From Rhynchospora pubera (lineage: Eukaryota; Streptophyta; Magnoliopsida; Poales; Cyperaceae): DNA of 64,000 nucleotides. Under the pieces are notes generated by a model. That model saw nothing but the letters and a program-made list of their open reading frames with translations. It was not told where the DNA came from and made no database searches. The stretch spans positions 271,517,229 to 271,581,228 of the forward strand of contig CM051459.1 of NCBI GenBank assembly GCA_028095005.1, written 5' to 3'. Position 1 is the first letter of the stretch. Each line of letters starts with the position of its first letter. Shown here piece by piece: positions 10,820-21,676 of this stretch. A program made the position numbers and the translations under genes.

Positions 10820-11909
10820 AGAAATCCTCGGCGGGGCACGTCTTTAGATTTCTGGCCGTCCGATCAATAATAGATGCTCCGTGATTAATACCAAAACCGT
10901 TGAAATTTGTGTGGCCTGTAAAAATTTATCCGTCGAAATTAAATCGGACGGCCAGATACCACTCTCTCTCTCTGTATACCGGAAAATACCGGTTAATATC
11001 GGAAAAATCGGAAAATAACTGTGCCGGTTTTTCTTACCCCATTGTTTCGGTGAGACACGTTAACCCAATGCATTTTCTCTCCAACGGATGCTTACTAAGC
11101 ATAGAAAAGGACAATAAAAAACAATAGAAAAGGACTGATAGGCTTTTAACACATCTATCTTTCGTAGTACTAGCACGGAGCATTCATAGCCATTAAGATT
11201 AAATCAGACGGCCCAGATCTAAAACGACCAGGTGGTCTGCCGACCAGAGGATGTGGTTCCTATCTTTCTTAGGCGAGCTTGTTTCTTTTCAAAATTGCGC
11301 ATGCATAGCAGCATAGGCATAGCAGATAGCACCTGTAAGAAACACAACAGATTTTTTTTTTTTAAGGTAAAATAATAAATATGTTTTCTAATAGAAACAG
11401 GGGCGGATCCAACGGACATACAAACGAGATCCAGTGCAGCGCTGGATGGTGCAGCGTCCGATCTAATTTGGATGATCCCTAGAAAATATCAGATTGTAAG
11501 GTCCGAAAAAGGATAACCGGTCATATCAAATCGTACGGTGGAGATTGTGCGTTGTGCCGTCCCGCGCGGGACGGAATAAGGATTGATGGACATAGGGTTT
11601 TTTTTTTTTGTGAATTGGATCTTTTGTTTTTCTATAAACTGCAACCCACACGTATTTTCTACAAACAAAACATGCATAGTAATTATAAAAAAAATAAGAA
11701 CTTGATTGTAACTGCTATTCATAAAATTATAAAATTGAATGTGAAAATTTTTTATACATTTATAAGGATATTTACATATGGAATTTTTATTCTATTAACA
11801 AATTATTTACGACGTCATTCGATTTTTGAAAAACGAGTATAATCGGTTAAATCGATAAAATCCCACACCCACTGTTTCACTGGTTTGGCGTCCGGTAAGG
11901 TATTATATT
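10820..11909. repeat. Intergenic region with GTCCGATTTAATC-type inverted repeats
   Basis: No gene. A short hairpin spans about 10850-10960: CTGGCCGTCCGAT at the left and ATCGGACGGCCAG at the right. Related words recur inverted at about 11195-11220 (GATTAAATCAGACGGCCC) and about 11450-11465 (GCGTCCGATCTAATTTGG). The first 75 bp of the hairpin resemble the last 80 bp of the window (from about 63920), so this is a dispersed family. I could not define target duplications. Confidence 0.5.
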
Positions 11910-12225
11910 TAGGGTTGTCAACGGAACAGTTTTTAACATTATGTTGTTTCGTTTATATTAAATGGAACGGTTTGTGGCATGAAATTTTATATCGTTTTCT
12001 AAATGAAACGGTATGTGGCACAGTTGGTTATGTCGTTTCGACCGTTTCAATCCCATTTCAAACCGTTTTGTGTGTAATTTCTAAAGTGGAACGGTTGATG
12101 GCACATAAATATGTTTCGTTTAATAAACGGAGAAGTAAATGGCATACCGATTTTATACCGTTTTTAAATGACACGGTAACGGCACGAGGCGAAACCGTGA
12201 TCGTTAACCACGTTAGGCACCCCTA
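11910..12225. mobile_element. hAT-type MITE (316 bp) with 8-bp TSD
   Basis: Ends TAGGGTTGTCAACG... and ...CGTTAGGCACCCCTA form imperfect terminal inverted repeats. The element is flanked by an exact 8-bp duplication, ATTATATT, at 11902-11909 and 12226-12233. The interior is palindromic and repeats AACGGT / ACCGTT words. An 8-bp duplication with TAGGG...CCCTA ends fits non-autonomous hAT elements. It abuts the truncated 5' side of the decayed Cys-ladder gene copy. Confidence 0.85.
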
Positions 12226-12545
12226 ATTATATTGACTCGCAGAAGGTGTGTTCAAGTCAAGGGCTGGAATTGCAAAAGTTAACAAGTCCCGGAAAGCAAA
12301 AATTTGCGTACTTGGTGAGTTATGGTAATGTCATGTTCAAGTCAAGTGGACCACCGTTGTCTGTGTCACTCGATATAAGATCGCACACAGCTCAACCGCT
12401 ATTGGCGAGTTTTAATTGACTGTGTGCCGCAGTGCAGATTTGTTTAGCTGCAGTAATATTTCGATTCTTCGAGGAAAAGTGAATTATGTCAGTGAAATGT
12501 AAGGAGAAGTGAAAGACTAAAGATTGGACCAGATTGTCATGGGAG

Positions 12546-13536
12546 TAGTGAAAGAAAAAGGATCCGGCCAGATTTTAAAGGATCAGATTCAACAAGTTTG
12601 GTAAAGGATCGGTCGGATCGGATTGAGAAAAAAGTTAAGATGAGACGATTAGACGCAAAGGTTTTAAATAGCGGATAGCGGACTCGTAGCGGACATGCTA
12701 ATATCATAGCGGATAACGGGTATTTAGCGGCTGTTATCGGACCATAACGGATTTACACACACAAGTGTATTTTGAAGGTCTAGTTTAGTCTAAAATAAAA
12801 AATTAAAATAATTTCAAGCAACTAATTAACGCTAACTAAAATTATATTTATTTTCTATGCATATTTGACCATTAAATTTTAAGAATTTGAAAATGTTCAA
12901 AACATAAAAATTGTGGCCAATTTTGTAAACTTTCCATAGAACTTTGGATCATGTCAATCGGAATTCGTACGTGAAAGTTATGCCCAAAATATTACTGCTA
13001 TATCAGCAAATTATAAACTGCACCGCTATTTCCGCTATTATACCACTATATCATCCGCTATTTTTCGCTATCTCACCGCTATACCCCGCTATAGGTTGCG
13101 CTATCGGACGGGCCGCTAAATCTGTAGCGTTGTAGCGGTGTACTAAATAGCACCGCTATTGCGGCCGCTATTTAAACCTTTGATTAGACGGATTTAATTT
13201 TTTTTTAAGGGGAGATCGGTCCTTTAAAAATCGGGTCCCTCTAAGTCCTTTATTCTTCTATTCCTTCTAAATTAATGCCAATATTTAATTTTTTTTAATA
13301 TCTTTTTTAATCTTTATCGTCCTATCATATTCAAATGGTCACTAAGATTGAAGGATTAGATCAGATCCGGTCCTTTAAAATCCAATTCTTCAATATCAGT
13401 TTTTGAAAAAAAAATTAGATTCGGCTCTTTTAGGTCCTTGTCGATCATAAATCCTTTAAAGAGCCGATCCGTATGGATTTCAGGACGGTCTTCCAAAAAA
13501 ATGGGTCAAAGGTCAAGGATTTTTGAACTATCACTA
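12546..13536. mobile_element. hAT-type element inserted in the pseudogene, itself interrupted
   Basis: Ends TAGTGAAAGAAAAAGGATCC and (inverted) TAGTGATAGTTCAAAAATCC are imperfect terminal repeats. Flanking 8-bp sequences CATGGGAG (12538-12545) and CACGGGAG (13537-13544) match at 7 of 8 positions and lie exactly where the coding sequence of the intact gene reads CATGGGAGTGAAAGTG. Without the nested MITE the element is about 456 bp and non-coding. Confidence 0.78.
12656..13182. mobile_element. Nested hAT-type MITE (527 bp) with exact 8-bp TSD
   Basis: Ends CAAAGGTTTTAAATAGCGG and ...CCGCTATTTAAACCTTTG are inverted repeats. The exact duplication ATTAGACG flanks it at 12648-12655 and 13183-13190. 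The interior is rich in TAGCGG / CCGCTA words in both orientations, so it can fold on itself. It sits inside the older hAT-type element, which gives a relative age order. Confidence 0.9.
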
Positions 13537-13677
13537 CACGGGAGTGAAAGTGAATTATGTGAGTGAATTGTCGGAACAATAGGTTGCAGTGGGAGTGAAG
13601 GTGAATTATGCAAATGAACCGACACAACAGGTTCAGATGAGAGTGGAAGTTGTGGAATGTGGAGTCATATATGGAGT

Positions 13678-13883
13678 TAGGGGTGCATAACGTCTAAAAC
13701 AACCACGTAAATGGTCAGTTGCGTTAACCGTTTTGTTTTGGATATGAAATTGACTACAATTTTGTTTAACCATTTTAAGCTTTCGTTAATCATTTCGTTT
13801 TTGAAACGTAACCAAAATCTTTAACCTTTTCGTTTCGTCCACGAAATGAAAAAACGGTTAAAATAGTCACTGTTTTCACCCCA
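13678..13883. mobile_element. hAT-type MITE (206 bp) in the 3' UTR of the pseudogene
   Basis: Left end TAGGGGTGCATAACG and right end ...TTTTCACCCCA. The flanks TATGGAGT (13670-13677) and AATGGAGT (13884-13891) match at 7 of 8 positions and correspond to the single AATGGAGTATAT of the intact gene. It resembles the 11910-12225 element in end sequence and palindromic AACGGTTAA words. Confidence 0.75.
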
Positions 13884-13891
13884 AATGGAGT

Positions 13892-15585
13892 ATATTTTTG
13901 AAACATATTTTGCTTGATTGGAGAATCCTATGAATTATGTCGGTTGCTCTTGTGCACTACTGGTGCTTTTGTAAAGTTTCGTTTATCAGCAATTGTAAAT
14001 TTGATATATTTGTATATCTGAAGCAATTGTGCTTTGCTACGATTAGTAAGCTTGATAAACCCAACCAGGTTGATACCTAAAGATTAATGGCCTAGATGGG
14101 TTAATGTTTGTGTTTACTTTCAGTCGAGTCGGCCTACAGGCATTTAATTGGATCAGTTACTTTTAAATCAAAAAACTTGCTAACTAATTACAGAACCAAT
14201 AATATACGACATATGTATAGAAAATGAATCCGATTCCCAAGTTTCGGAAGTTTAACACAAGTACATGACCCTAGACCAAGTAGATGTTCTATAGGAAAAG
14301 TTTGACAATCTGACCACAATGTAGGACTCACCTTATGTTTCTTAGCGTTTCGCACCACAGAATATTTCAGAGTTGCAGCAGCATGCTGGTACAAAAAATT
14401 ACTGAAGATCCTAAAATACCAGTATTACTATCATCCAGTATTATTTCTTAGTGTTTCACACCACAGAAGTATTAATGCCTGAAGTTATCAAAAAGACAAA
14501 TACCAGTATTATTATCCCCCCCATATTTTCAATCTCACAGCCAGCTATTGCCACACTCTAAATTGCACAAAAAGGGTTCCATTGAACGAATATTTTATCT
14601 CAACATACAGGCAATAACTCAATTATGCCTTAATGAAAATTTGAATCGCCAGGAGTCAGTAGTCAGTATGCAACGAGAAGGTACTGGATACTGGACACTG
14701 AACAGAATTTAAATTCCTGTATTTAAGCAATATGCCACTAGACTATATTGAAACACTCTTGGTTCGTCAATTATACTGTGGGTCAGCAGATTCTAGCAAA
14801 ATACTTTCAGCAATTCAACCTTTGATCAGGTTTGTTATCAACTGGCCCTGACCAGCTTACTATCTTTCCATCCTTATTGCTGAAATGCTGATGCTAACAA
14901 ATCAATGGTCTGCTTTTTTCAGGAATGACACATTCTCACTTACAAAGCAGAAGTAAATTACTAAGAGCCAAGGTTGAGATGAAGTGGACTTAACCTGTTA
15001 TATTTTCTTGTGATGAGGTTGCATTCGATTTCATAAGGTAGTGGTGCCAGTGTAATCAATAGAAAATAATTTTGGAAAATATATTGGGAGCTTAAAGAAC
15101 ACAATATATATGACCCAAAAAGCCCATCTGAGTCGAAATTAAACAATTCACAACAGAAGCTGAATTGAACCCACTTGACCCAAAACCAAGCAGATAGCAG
15201 CAAACTTGAATAATCAGTTGCTGCTCACCTAACTAAACCTGACATGACCAGATCCTAAAAGGGCTAGTATTTAACCCAGAAGTGAGTGGCTTGACATGAA
15301 AATTAACAATTAAGTTTTAGCAATCCATCCCAGTTGGCTGAAAGGTCCCAACTAGAAATTCTTTCCAAAGCATGTTTACAAGTTAATAACACTGGTTCAT
15401 AAGAAACATAAAATATATTTGATATCAAAGACATCACCTGCATGCATATAACTATATAACCATGATACATACATATAATGGTTCTAGATTTATATATAGG
15501 GTTTATAAAATTCTGGGAACAAGGAATATTCTTTTACATCTATAGACTATAGTCGATACACACACAAGACAAGTGGAACCAAGTA
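13892..15585. other. Spacer of duplicated unit B
   Basis: Continues the 3' untranslated homology to about 14070, then matches unit A (8.35-9.54 kb) with many substitutions and small indels. No gene or transposon terminus recognised. Confidence 0.55.
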
Positions 15586-16884
15586 TCATGGACGATCCAT
15601 GGACTTCCTTGACTCAGAGCACAGGTGCAACACAAATGCTTTTAGCCGTGAAGCCTTTTCAGTGATTTGCACAGTGATTACTGATTCATCATAAACAGAA
15701 ATATCAAGGTATTCGAGGATTTTCAATGAATCAAGTAAAGTTGATAATGCTTTTGTTGATAAGAGCGGCATTGGAATTTCCAACTTCCTCAAATTTGGAA
15801 AGAAATGAGAAAGTGTTATAGCATCTACATTACAAAAACAAGCTTTCCCAGGAAACAATTTAAGTTGTTCAAGGTTTGGGAAGAGCTCGTTAAAGTGAAA
15901 TAACACACCAAAAGATGCAAGGAGGTTCCGGTTGACTGATATGCCCCTGAGAGATTTGAAGTTGGACAGAGCCATGAAGAAATCATTTTCAATGATGTTA
16001 GGATTTGGCAAGCTTAGGTAGAGCAAATTTGGGAGCCTGAAATTTAAAAAGAAAAAAAAAGATAATTTATATAAAGCTATTTACTGCTTCAAAGGACAAA
16101 ATAAAAAATTCTTAGGAACTTAAGTTTATTGTTTAAAATAAAGTACTCCAGACACTGTTTAAAAGGTATCATATGACCCAACACTCTCTGAACCTCAAAA
16201 ACAAAAATGAGAACAAAAGACGAAAAGATTGATTTTTCAAGAAATTACACACCATATAAGCCACATTTTAAGCGACTTTAGCAACTTAGGAACTAGTTTT
16301 GCAAGGTACGGTTCCAATGTCCAACAGGAGTACTAGAACTTTCTTGCTTTCAACAGAACTGGTATCTGAACAGCCAAGGATCATACACCCTTAATTAGAG
16401 AATTTCTTCAAAATTAAACAATTACATTAAGGAAATTTTAAACTAAACCTCACCTCTCGGAAATGAGAATCAAATCCAACCCACTGGAATATGGCGAGAG
16501 ATGCACCTCCTCGATGAAATTACCGCCACGTGTGAAAGCTATAACTCGACCAAGCACCCGATGAAAGGCAATTGGAGCGCCAATCCGGCGATTGACAACA
16601 CCCCAGTCGGAGAGGTCGAGGATTCGCCAGAGCGAAGCGTCTCGTGCGGCGGCGCGCCACGAAGAGCAGACGGAGGAGAAGCCTCCGGCAATCAGCTCGG
16701 CCGGACCGAGCTTGAGGAGGATGGAGATGAGAAGATCGTTATTGAGATCCTCCCATCGCCTCGCGAAGCGTGATGAGGTTCCTGCGACTGTTGCGCCGAT
16801 GGTGGCTTTGGCTTTGGGGTAGAGAGGTGGGGTGATCGGACGATACATTTCAAGTGGATGCGGGGATTGTGAGTTGGCAATCAT
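15586..16884 (-). CDS. F-box/LRR-repeat protein, copy 2 (intact, 293 aa, two exons)
   Basis: Exon 1 16884-16454 starts at a true ATG and ends CCGAGAG|GTGAGG. Exon 2 16036-15586 begins after TTTCAG. An Arg codon is split across the junction. The 293-aa product has an F-box at about 44-93 (WEDLNNDLLISILLKLG, VCSSW, LWRILDLSDW) followed by leucine-rich segments (RLPNLLYLSLP, FPNLEQLKL, FPNLRKLEIP, LKILEYLDIS). Such proteins recruit substrates to SKP1-CUL1 ubiquitin ligases; the substrate here is unknown. The family resembles At3g48880/SKIP19-type proteins of about 300 aa. It ends earlier than copy 3 and lacks that copy's Cys-containing tail. All borders lost in copy 1 are present here. Confidence 0.86.
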
Positions 16885-17811
16885 TTGCGATCATCTTTTG
16901 TTCGTCGTAGAAAGAGAGAGAGAGAGGGTACAGTGTGGTACAGTGGAGGAGTTTACCTTGACCTATTGGCTTCTTGATTGGACGCTGCAGATTTAGCGTT
17001 CTATCTGAATCACAGGGCTCCGATATTCCTGGAAATATCGAGCAGTCTCGTACAATTCGAGAGGATCTTTGACTGACTGGATCTCCGGCCCAATGGGTTT
17101 GACCTATCTCAGCCTCTCAGGCCTATGTTACATTTCGGTTCCTACGAATCCGAGCAAAAATGAAAAAATATACATGAACAGTTGAACACTGAACTACACT
17201 TGCAAATAATTTTCGCTTGTTTTGTTTTTTTAGGATTTGCGGTTTACTTGATGGCCCTGGAGATTATGATACGTAATCCGTAATTCTGTTAATTTATTCA
17301 TCGATAGAACTGTTAGAAACTGTAAAGAATGCAGATTTAAGAATCAAAATGATTGCATCCTAGTCCCCAGATAGAAAAATCTATAATTTGTTTGCCTTCG
17401 AGGATTTCAGATAAAAGGGTCTACCATCTTCTGTCGTACACTTCTAGATCTTATACAGGATAATAGTAAGTACATCTAAATAAAAATATATCATACAATT
17501 AGAAATGCAGGTGAAATTCTTCAAATATATGACTGCTACAAGAATATTCTTCAGAATCATGATTACATATCTCAACACGAACAACATGCCTAGATCCAGA
17601 AGCACCAACCACAAAAGAAGAATAATCGAATTATAATTCCTTCATTCTAATGCAAGGTATTATCAAACAATTAATCCAACCCTTTACAACCTGACACATG
17701 AAATTCACTCCTGTTTGAATACCGTACAAATCACCAAATATGACCACACAAACAAAGGCCAGCAAACAGCTCCAAACCTTCCTTTCAGGCATGCTGCGAG
17801 TCCCTGCAAGA
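16885..17811. other. Spacer between F-box copies 2 and 3
   Basis: The first few hundred bases are the likely promoter of copy 2, with a short GAGAGAGAG run at about 16914. The rest is the 3' flank of copy 3. No gene recognised. Confidence 0.5.
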
Positions 17812-19377
17812 TCAGGGATTGGCCAACCACTCCATGATCTTCTCTTCAAGGACGCATTGACATGGTTCTGCAACACTTTCATTCCCCCCACAGTTTGAGC
17901 ACACCACAAACTCCCCCAAATCGCGACCCGAATGCCAAACAAATACTTTAAGTCGCGATGCCTTCTCCAGTATTTCATTGTTAATAACTGAATCCTGGTA
18001 TCCAGAAATGTCAAGGTATTCTAACCCATGCAATTCTTCCAGAAATGTAAGTATTGCCTGTCTTGAAAGCCTTACTGGGATTTCTAGCTTTTTCAAGTTG
18101 GGTAGATAATGGCACATGATCATGGCATGGTGATGCTCTAAACGGGCCTCATGCTCAAACAACTTAAACTCAGTCAGGCAGTGGTACTGGAGAAAAGAAA
18201 GTAGGTTAACTGACGTACCAAAATTTTGATCGACAGCCAGGCCTGTGAGGAATCGAAATTTCTTTAAAGCAAGAAAGAACTCGTCTTCCTGGATCTCAGG
18301 ATTCGGGAGACTTAGGTAGATTAAATTTGGAAGCCTAAAATGTGCACAGAAATCAGATTATGAGATAAAATAATCAAGGAAATATTAGCGATGACTAAAC
18401 TAGTAGTCAATGTGACCATTTTTACAAGGATAATACATATCTGCACATTTTACTATTTAATTTTGGTGTTAAAATTTTATTCTGATATGTACATTGCAAT
18501 ACTAACTTATGTATGCAATTGGGCCCCATTCTAAAGCTTTACTTATAACACTCATCAGGCTGCTCAACTAACTAGGGAAGACAAATCATATAATGAAACA
18601 TATAAATTAATTACAAATTTTGTAAAGCATTTGAACTTGGAGACTTCTAAATCAAGAGCTATTATTCTATCATTTCAAGGTTCAAATCCAAAGTGTATAT
18701 CAGTAATGAATGATTTATTATGGCAACATAAATTAGGTTGGTTAATAGTTCAGTTCTAGAGCAAAAAACTATCTAAAAAAAATCAAAATTTGAAAGATGA
18801 GATATATAAACAAAGTATATATGCCATAGTTCATGATTTCAAAGTTAAAGATTGAGTTATATATTTGAAGGTTCAGTTCACAAGCTGCGTAAAATTAAAG
18901 TGGACAAAATATGGATAAGGAATCAGGTCCCTAGATTATTAAACTAAAATTACAGAATTGAAGAAAGCAATAAATAAAGAAACTATTCAAAATTTTCATC
19001 CCTCACCTATCAGCCACGAAGATCAGATCTTGACCATCGGCAAAGGGGGGGAGGTACAATTTCTCGACAGAAGCGCCGGCACGGGAGAACGCAAGGATCC
19101 GATTAAGCACTTGCGGAACGGAGACGAGAGCACGGAACCGAGCATTGACGGCGTCCCAATCGGAGAGATCGAGGATGCGCCAGCAGACCGGATCTCTGGC
19201 GGCGCTGCGCCAGGAGGAGCAGACGGCGTAGACGCCAGCGATGAGGTCGAGCGTGCTGAGGCGCGAGAGGATCGACAGGAGAAGGTCGGGATTCAAGTCA
19301 TTCCATCCCTTACTAAGGCGGGATGAGGCGGAGGTGGAGGTGACGGCGGTTGAGTTGGGATTAATCGGACAATTCAT
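17812..19377 (-). CDS. F-box/LRR-repeat protein, copy 3 (intact, 297 aa, two exons)
   Basis: Exon 1 19377-19007 (ATG, donor GATAG|GTGAGG) and exon 2 18334-17812 (acceptor ATTTTAG), with the same split Arg codon as copies 1 and 2. The product is 297 aa. F-box at about 25-74 (WNDLNPDLLLSILSRLS, VCSSW, CWRILDLSDW), then leucine-rich segments (RLPNLIYLSLP, YLPNLKKLEIP, LHGLEYLDIS). The C-terminal tail is longer than in copy 2 and has Cys pairs (CSNC, CQC). Divergence from copies 1 and 2 is clearly greater than between those two, so this is an older tandem duplicate. Role as for copy 2: predicted SCF ubiquitin-ligase adaptor, substrate unknown. Confidence 0.87.
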
Positions 19378-19693
19378 CGGATTTCGAACGGGTGACCATC
19401 GACCCGGGTTTGCCGGTTTGGGGCTGTAACGGTGCTTGGGAATGAGTGATATGGTAATGGAAGGAATGGCTCAGTCGGGAACTTGAGGCTGTTGGCTGTT
19501 TTTTTCGAGAACTTGAGGCTGTTGCCTGTTGATGTTAAAAATTCTTTGATGGAATTCATTTCTTTTTTCAGGACCAATGCATTCTATAGATTTGTTCATC
19601 GTTGCAATTTTGAAACGTGTGAGAACTGAGAACTCTATTTAAAACTCTTTTCGTATTTCCATTTTTCGAGAGGTTTCATTTTCATTTCATTCT

Positions 19694-20594
19694 ATCAGAT
19701 TTTTCTTTTATTAAAATAAACGGATTTTATTTCATTTGATTGGAATGTTTATATTATTAGACCCAACAAAATTAAAAAAAATGAATTCCGATCAAATAAA
19801 ATAAAATAAATTCTCGCGTAAAAATTATTTTGATAAAAAACAATGCACATATTTAACTGAGTGTAATTAATAATCAAGTTTTTTATAATCCCGGATAGTG
19901 TTCTAAATTTGTGTCGTGTCGTTTCGTGTCAAACACGTCGTGTCTGGATTATTTATCGTTTTGTGCTGTGTCGTGCCGTGTCTAAATATTTCACGTATCG
20001 TATCGTGTCGCGTCTAAATTTTAAGAGATGGACACGACACGCCTAAGGACACAGGCACACGGCACGTCTCGAGTCCTCGTGCCATGTTTTCTTTAAACGT
20101 GTCGTGTCTTGTCGTGTCGTGTCGTATTTGAATATGTTTAAATTTCATAAAATATAGTTATATACATAAGCATATGGATGAATTTGACATTCAAAGTATA
20201 AAATTATCCTTAAAAATGGACAATATAAGAATTTTTGTTATTATTTCGTAACATTTACTATCTTTAATCATGATTATAAACTTGTTATGTCTCTTAAATT
20301 GTGTCGTACCATGTCTCATGTCGTGCCGTGTCGTGCAGTGTTTAGACATGCCATGGTTTTTAAAACACTAGTCCTGGATGATTGTTATAACTTAGCAGTT
20401 CCTAATTTCTTTAAGCATTTTTTCAGGAATTAAGCTCCTATTCTGCATTCACGTTAACATTTCATACGATTAGGAAAAGATCTGTTTCCAAAATAGTTCC
20501 AATTTTAGATACTGCTACGACGGATGGATATATTTTTTCTTTTTATATGTAATGTATGATTTATTATTTTTTTTTGTCTTGTTTGCTTTTAATT
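19694..20594. repeat. 0.9-kb direct repeat, left copy
   Basis: This stretch is repeated at 21677-22554 in the same orientation, with small differences, from ATCAGATTTTTCTTTTA to TTGTTTGCTTTTAAT. Both copies contain the same hAT-type MITE at the same relative place, so the MITE is older than the duplication. The repeat does not show TG...CA ends. Confidence 0.85.
19896..20370. mobile_element. hAT-type MITE rich in GTGTCGTGTCG (475 bp)
   Basis: Starts TAGTGTTCTAAA and ends (inverted) TAGTGTTTTAAA. Flanks ATCCCGGA and GTCCTGGA match at 6 of 8 positions. In the right-hand duplicate (21879-22334) the left flank reads GTCTCCGA and the right flank GTCCTGGA, so an ancestral 8-bp duplication near GTCCYGGA is likely. 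The interior consists largely of CGTGTCGTGTC and CACGACACG words. Confidence 0.75.
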
Positions 20595-20599
20595 TAATG

Positions 20600-21670
20600 A
20601 AAATTTTCGATTACGACAATAAATGGCATGGAGGAGAGAGTTTACAAACAAAATTTCTTTTCGATTTTGAAAAGACTCAACGGCCAAATGCCAAGAGAGC
20701 AGAAATTTGGAACAAAGGACACCCAAACTTACATTATACTAGGAGTATTTCTGCAAATTTAAGATTAGAAAAGACTGAATTATTCAAAATTCTTCATGAT
20801 TTCTCCTTCTCTGAAGATGAAGATTTAGCTATATACTCAGTAAAATCTTGCTATTCTCTACAAAATAAGGGAGGAATAGATACTGATATATCTCACTCAG
20901 TTTGGATGCTAAAAATTCCTTTAAAAGCTAAACTTTTTTTCTGGTTAGCATTGAAAAACAAAATTTTGACTCAGGACAATTTACAGAAAAGAGGTTGGAT
21001 TGGGCTTTTGTTCTAATACAAAAACGACTGATCACCTTTTGGTACAATGTGAAATTCTAGATCAATTAAAATACAGTTCAATGATATTCCCACTTTTTTG
21101 AATAGTTGTAATAACCTTCCAAAAGAAAATATAATCTTTGCTTAACATTTTGTAGCAATTGCTTTCTGGACTCAATGGAAAGAAAGAAAAAAATGTAATT
21201 TTTAGGGACTCCAAGGGAGTTTCTTTTATGACGGTAGTTTACCTTATTATGAACTTGTTTCTTAACTTGACATGCATCTCAACAGGTATGGAAAACAGTA
21301 TAGTTGACGCAAGCACTGGGACACTTCGTCTTCGGGTGGATCACATTCAAGAGAATCAGATTGTTTCAAACAATAGAGTTATGACACAGTCAGAACAGAA
21401 AAATAGAGAAAGCACTAGGAGGTTGAGATCAGAGAGACAACACCATATAGCTTTGTTGAAGATGTCTTAGATGAGGACTTGCTGGACTAGTACTAAACTA
21501 ATATTTTTGACATGCTTGTTTGGCTCAGTGTGTTTGTTACTACAGCTTGATTTGTGCTGTACGTTATGCACTTTAGGCTTCTGTTTTGTTTTGTAATTTT
21601 AGCTTTAGACCTGTTAATTTTCTTTTGGTTTCTTACTCTTTTGTGAGTCATTGCAATGACTCAAAAACTT
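20600..21670 (+). pseudogene. LINE (L1-type) retrotransposon relic, 3' end with zf-RVT domain
   Basis: About 1.07 kb between the two direct repeats. A frame from about 20590 to 21016 reads through a region typical of plant L1-type elements just after the reverse transcriptase: YSVKSCYSL, then VWMLKIPLKAKLFFWLALKN and LQKRGW (zinc-binding-in-reverse-transcriptase-like region). A frameshift near 21000 moves the continuation (C...TDHLLVQC) to another frame. Further on, AFWTQWKERKKCNF followed by a stop matches the usual C-terminal WKER motif. The endonuclease and reverse transcriptase domains are absent, so it is a dead 5'-truncated copy. Confidence 0.72.
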
Positions 21671-21676
21671 TATTTC

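Larger units (their letters stand above)
12236..13677 (+). pseudogene. Decayed second copy of the Cys-ladder repeat gene
   Basis: Pieces in order match the gene at 6697-7802: a short exon-1 part (from about 12239, AGAAGGTGTGTTCAAGTCAA), then directly a piece of exon 2 (from about 12298), the region around the last Cys units (about 12400-12480), and the C-terminal 17-residue repeats resuming at 13545-13660. The intron, the promoter and most ladder units are gone. Reading is broken by stops (for example a TAA just after the first C-terminal repeat begins, near 12500) and by a 991-bp hAT-type insertion with another MITE inside it. Homology continues through the 3' untranslated region to about 14070, itself interrupted by a MITE at 13678-13883. 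It cannot make the protein. Confidence 0.88.

Noticed and set aside
10524..10847. Plus-strand frames opposite the F-box exons (also 16501, 16592, 18958)
   Set aside because: GC-rich antisense shadows of F-box exon 1; no domain.
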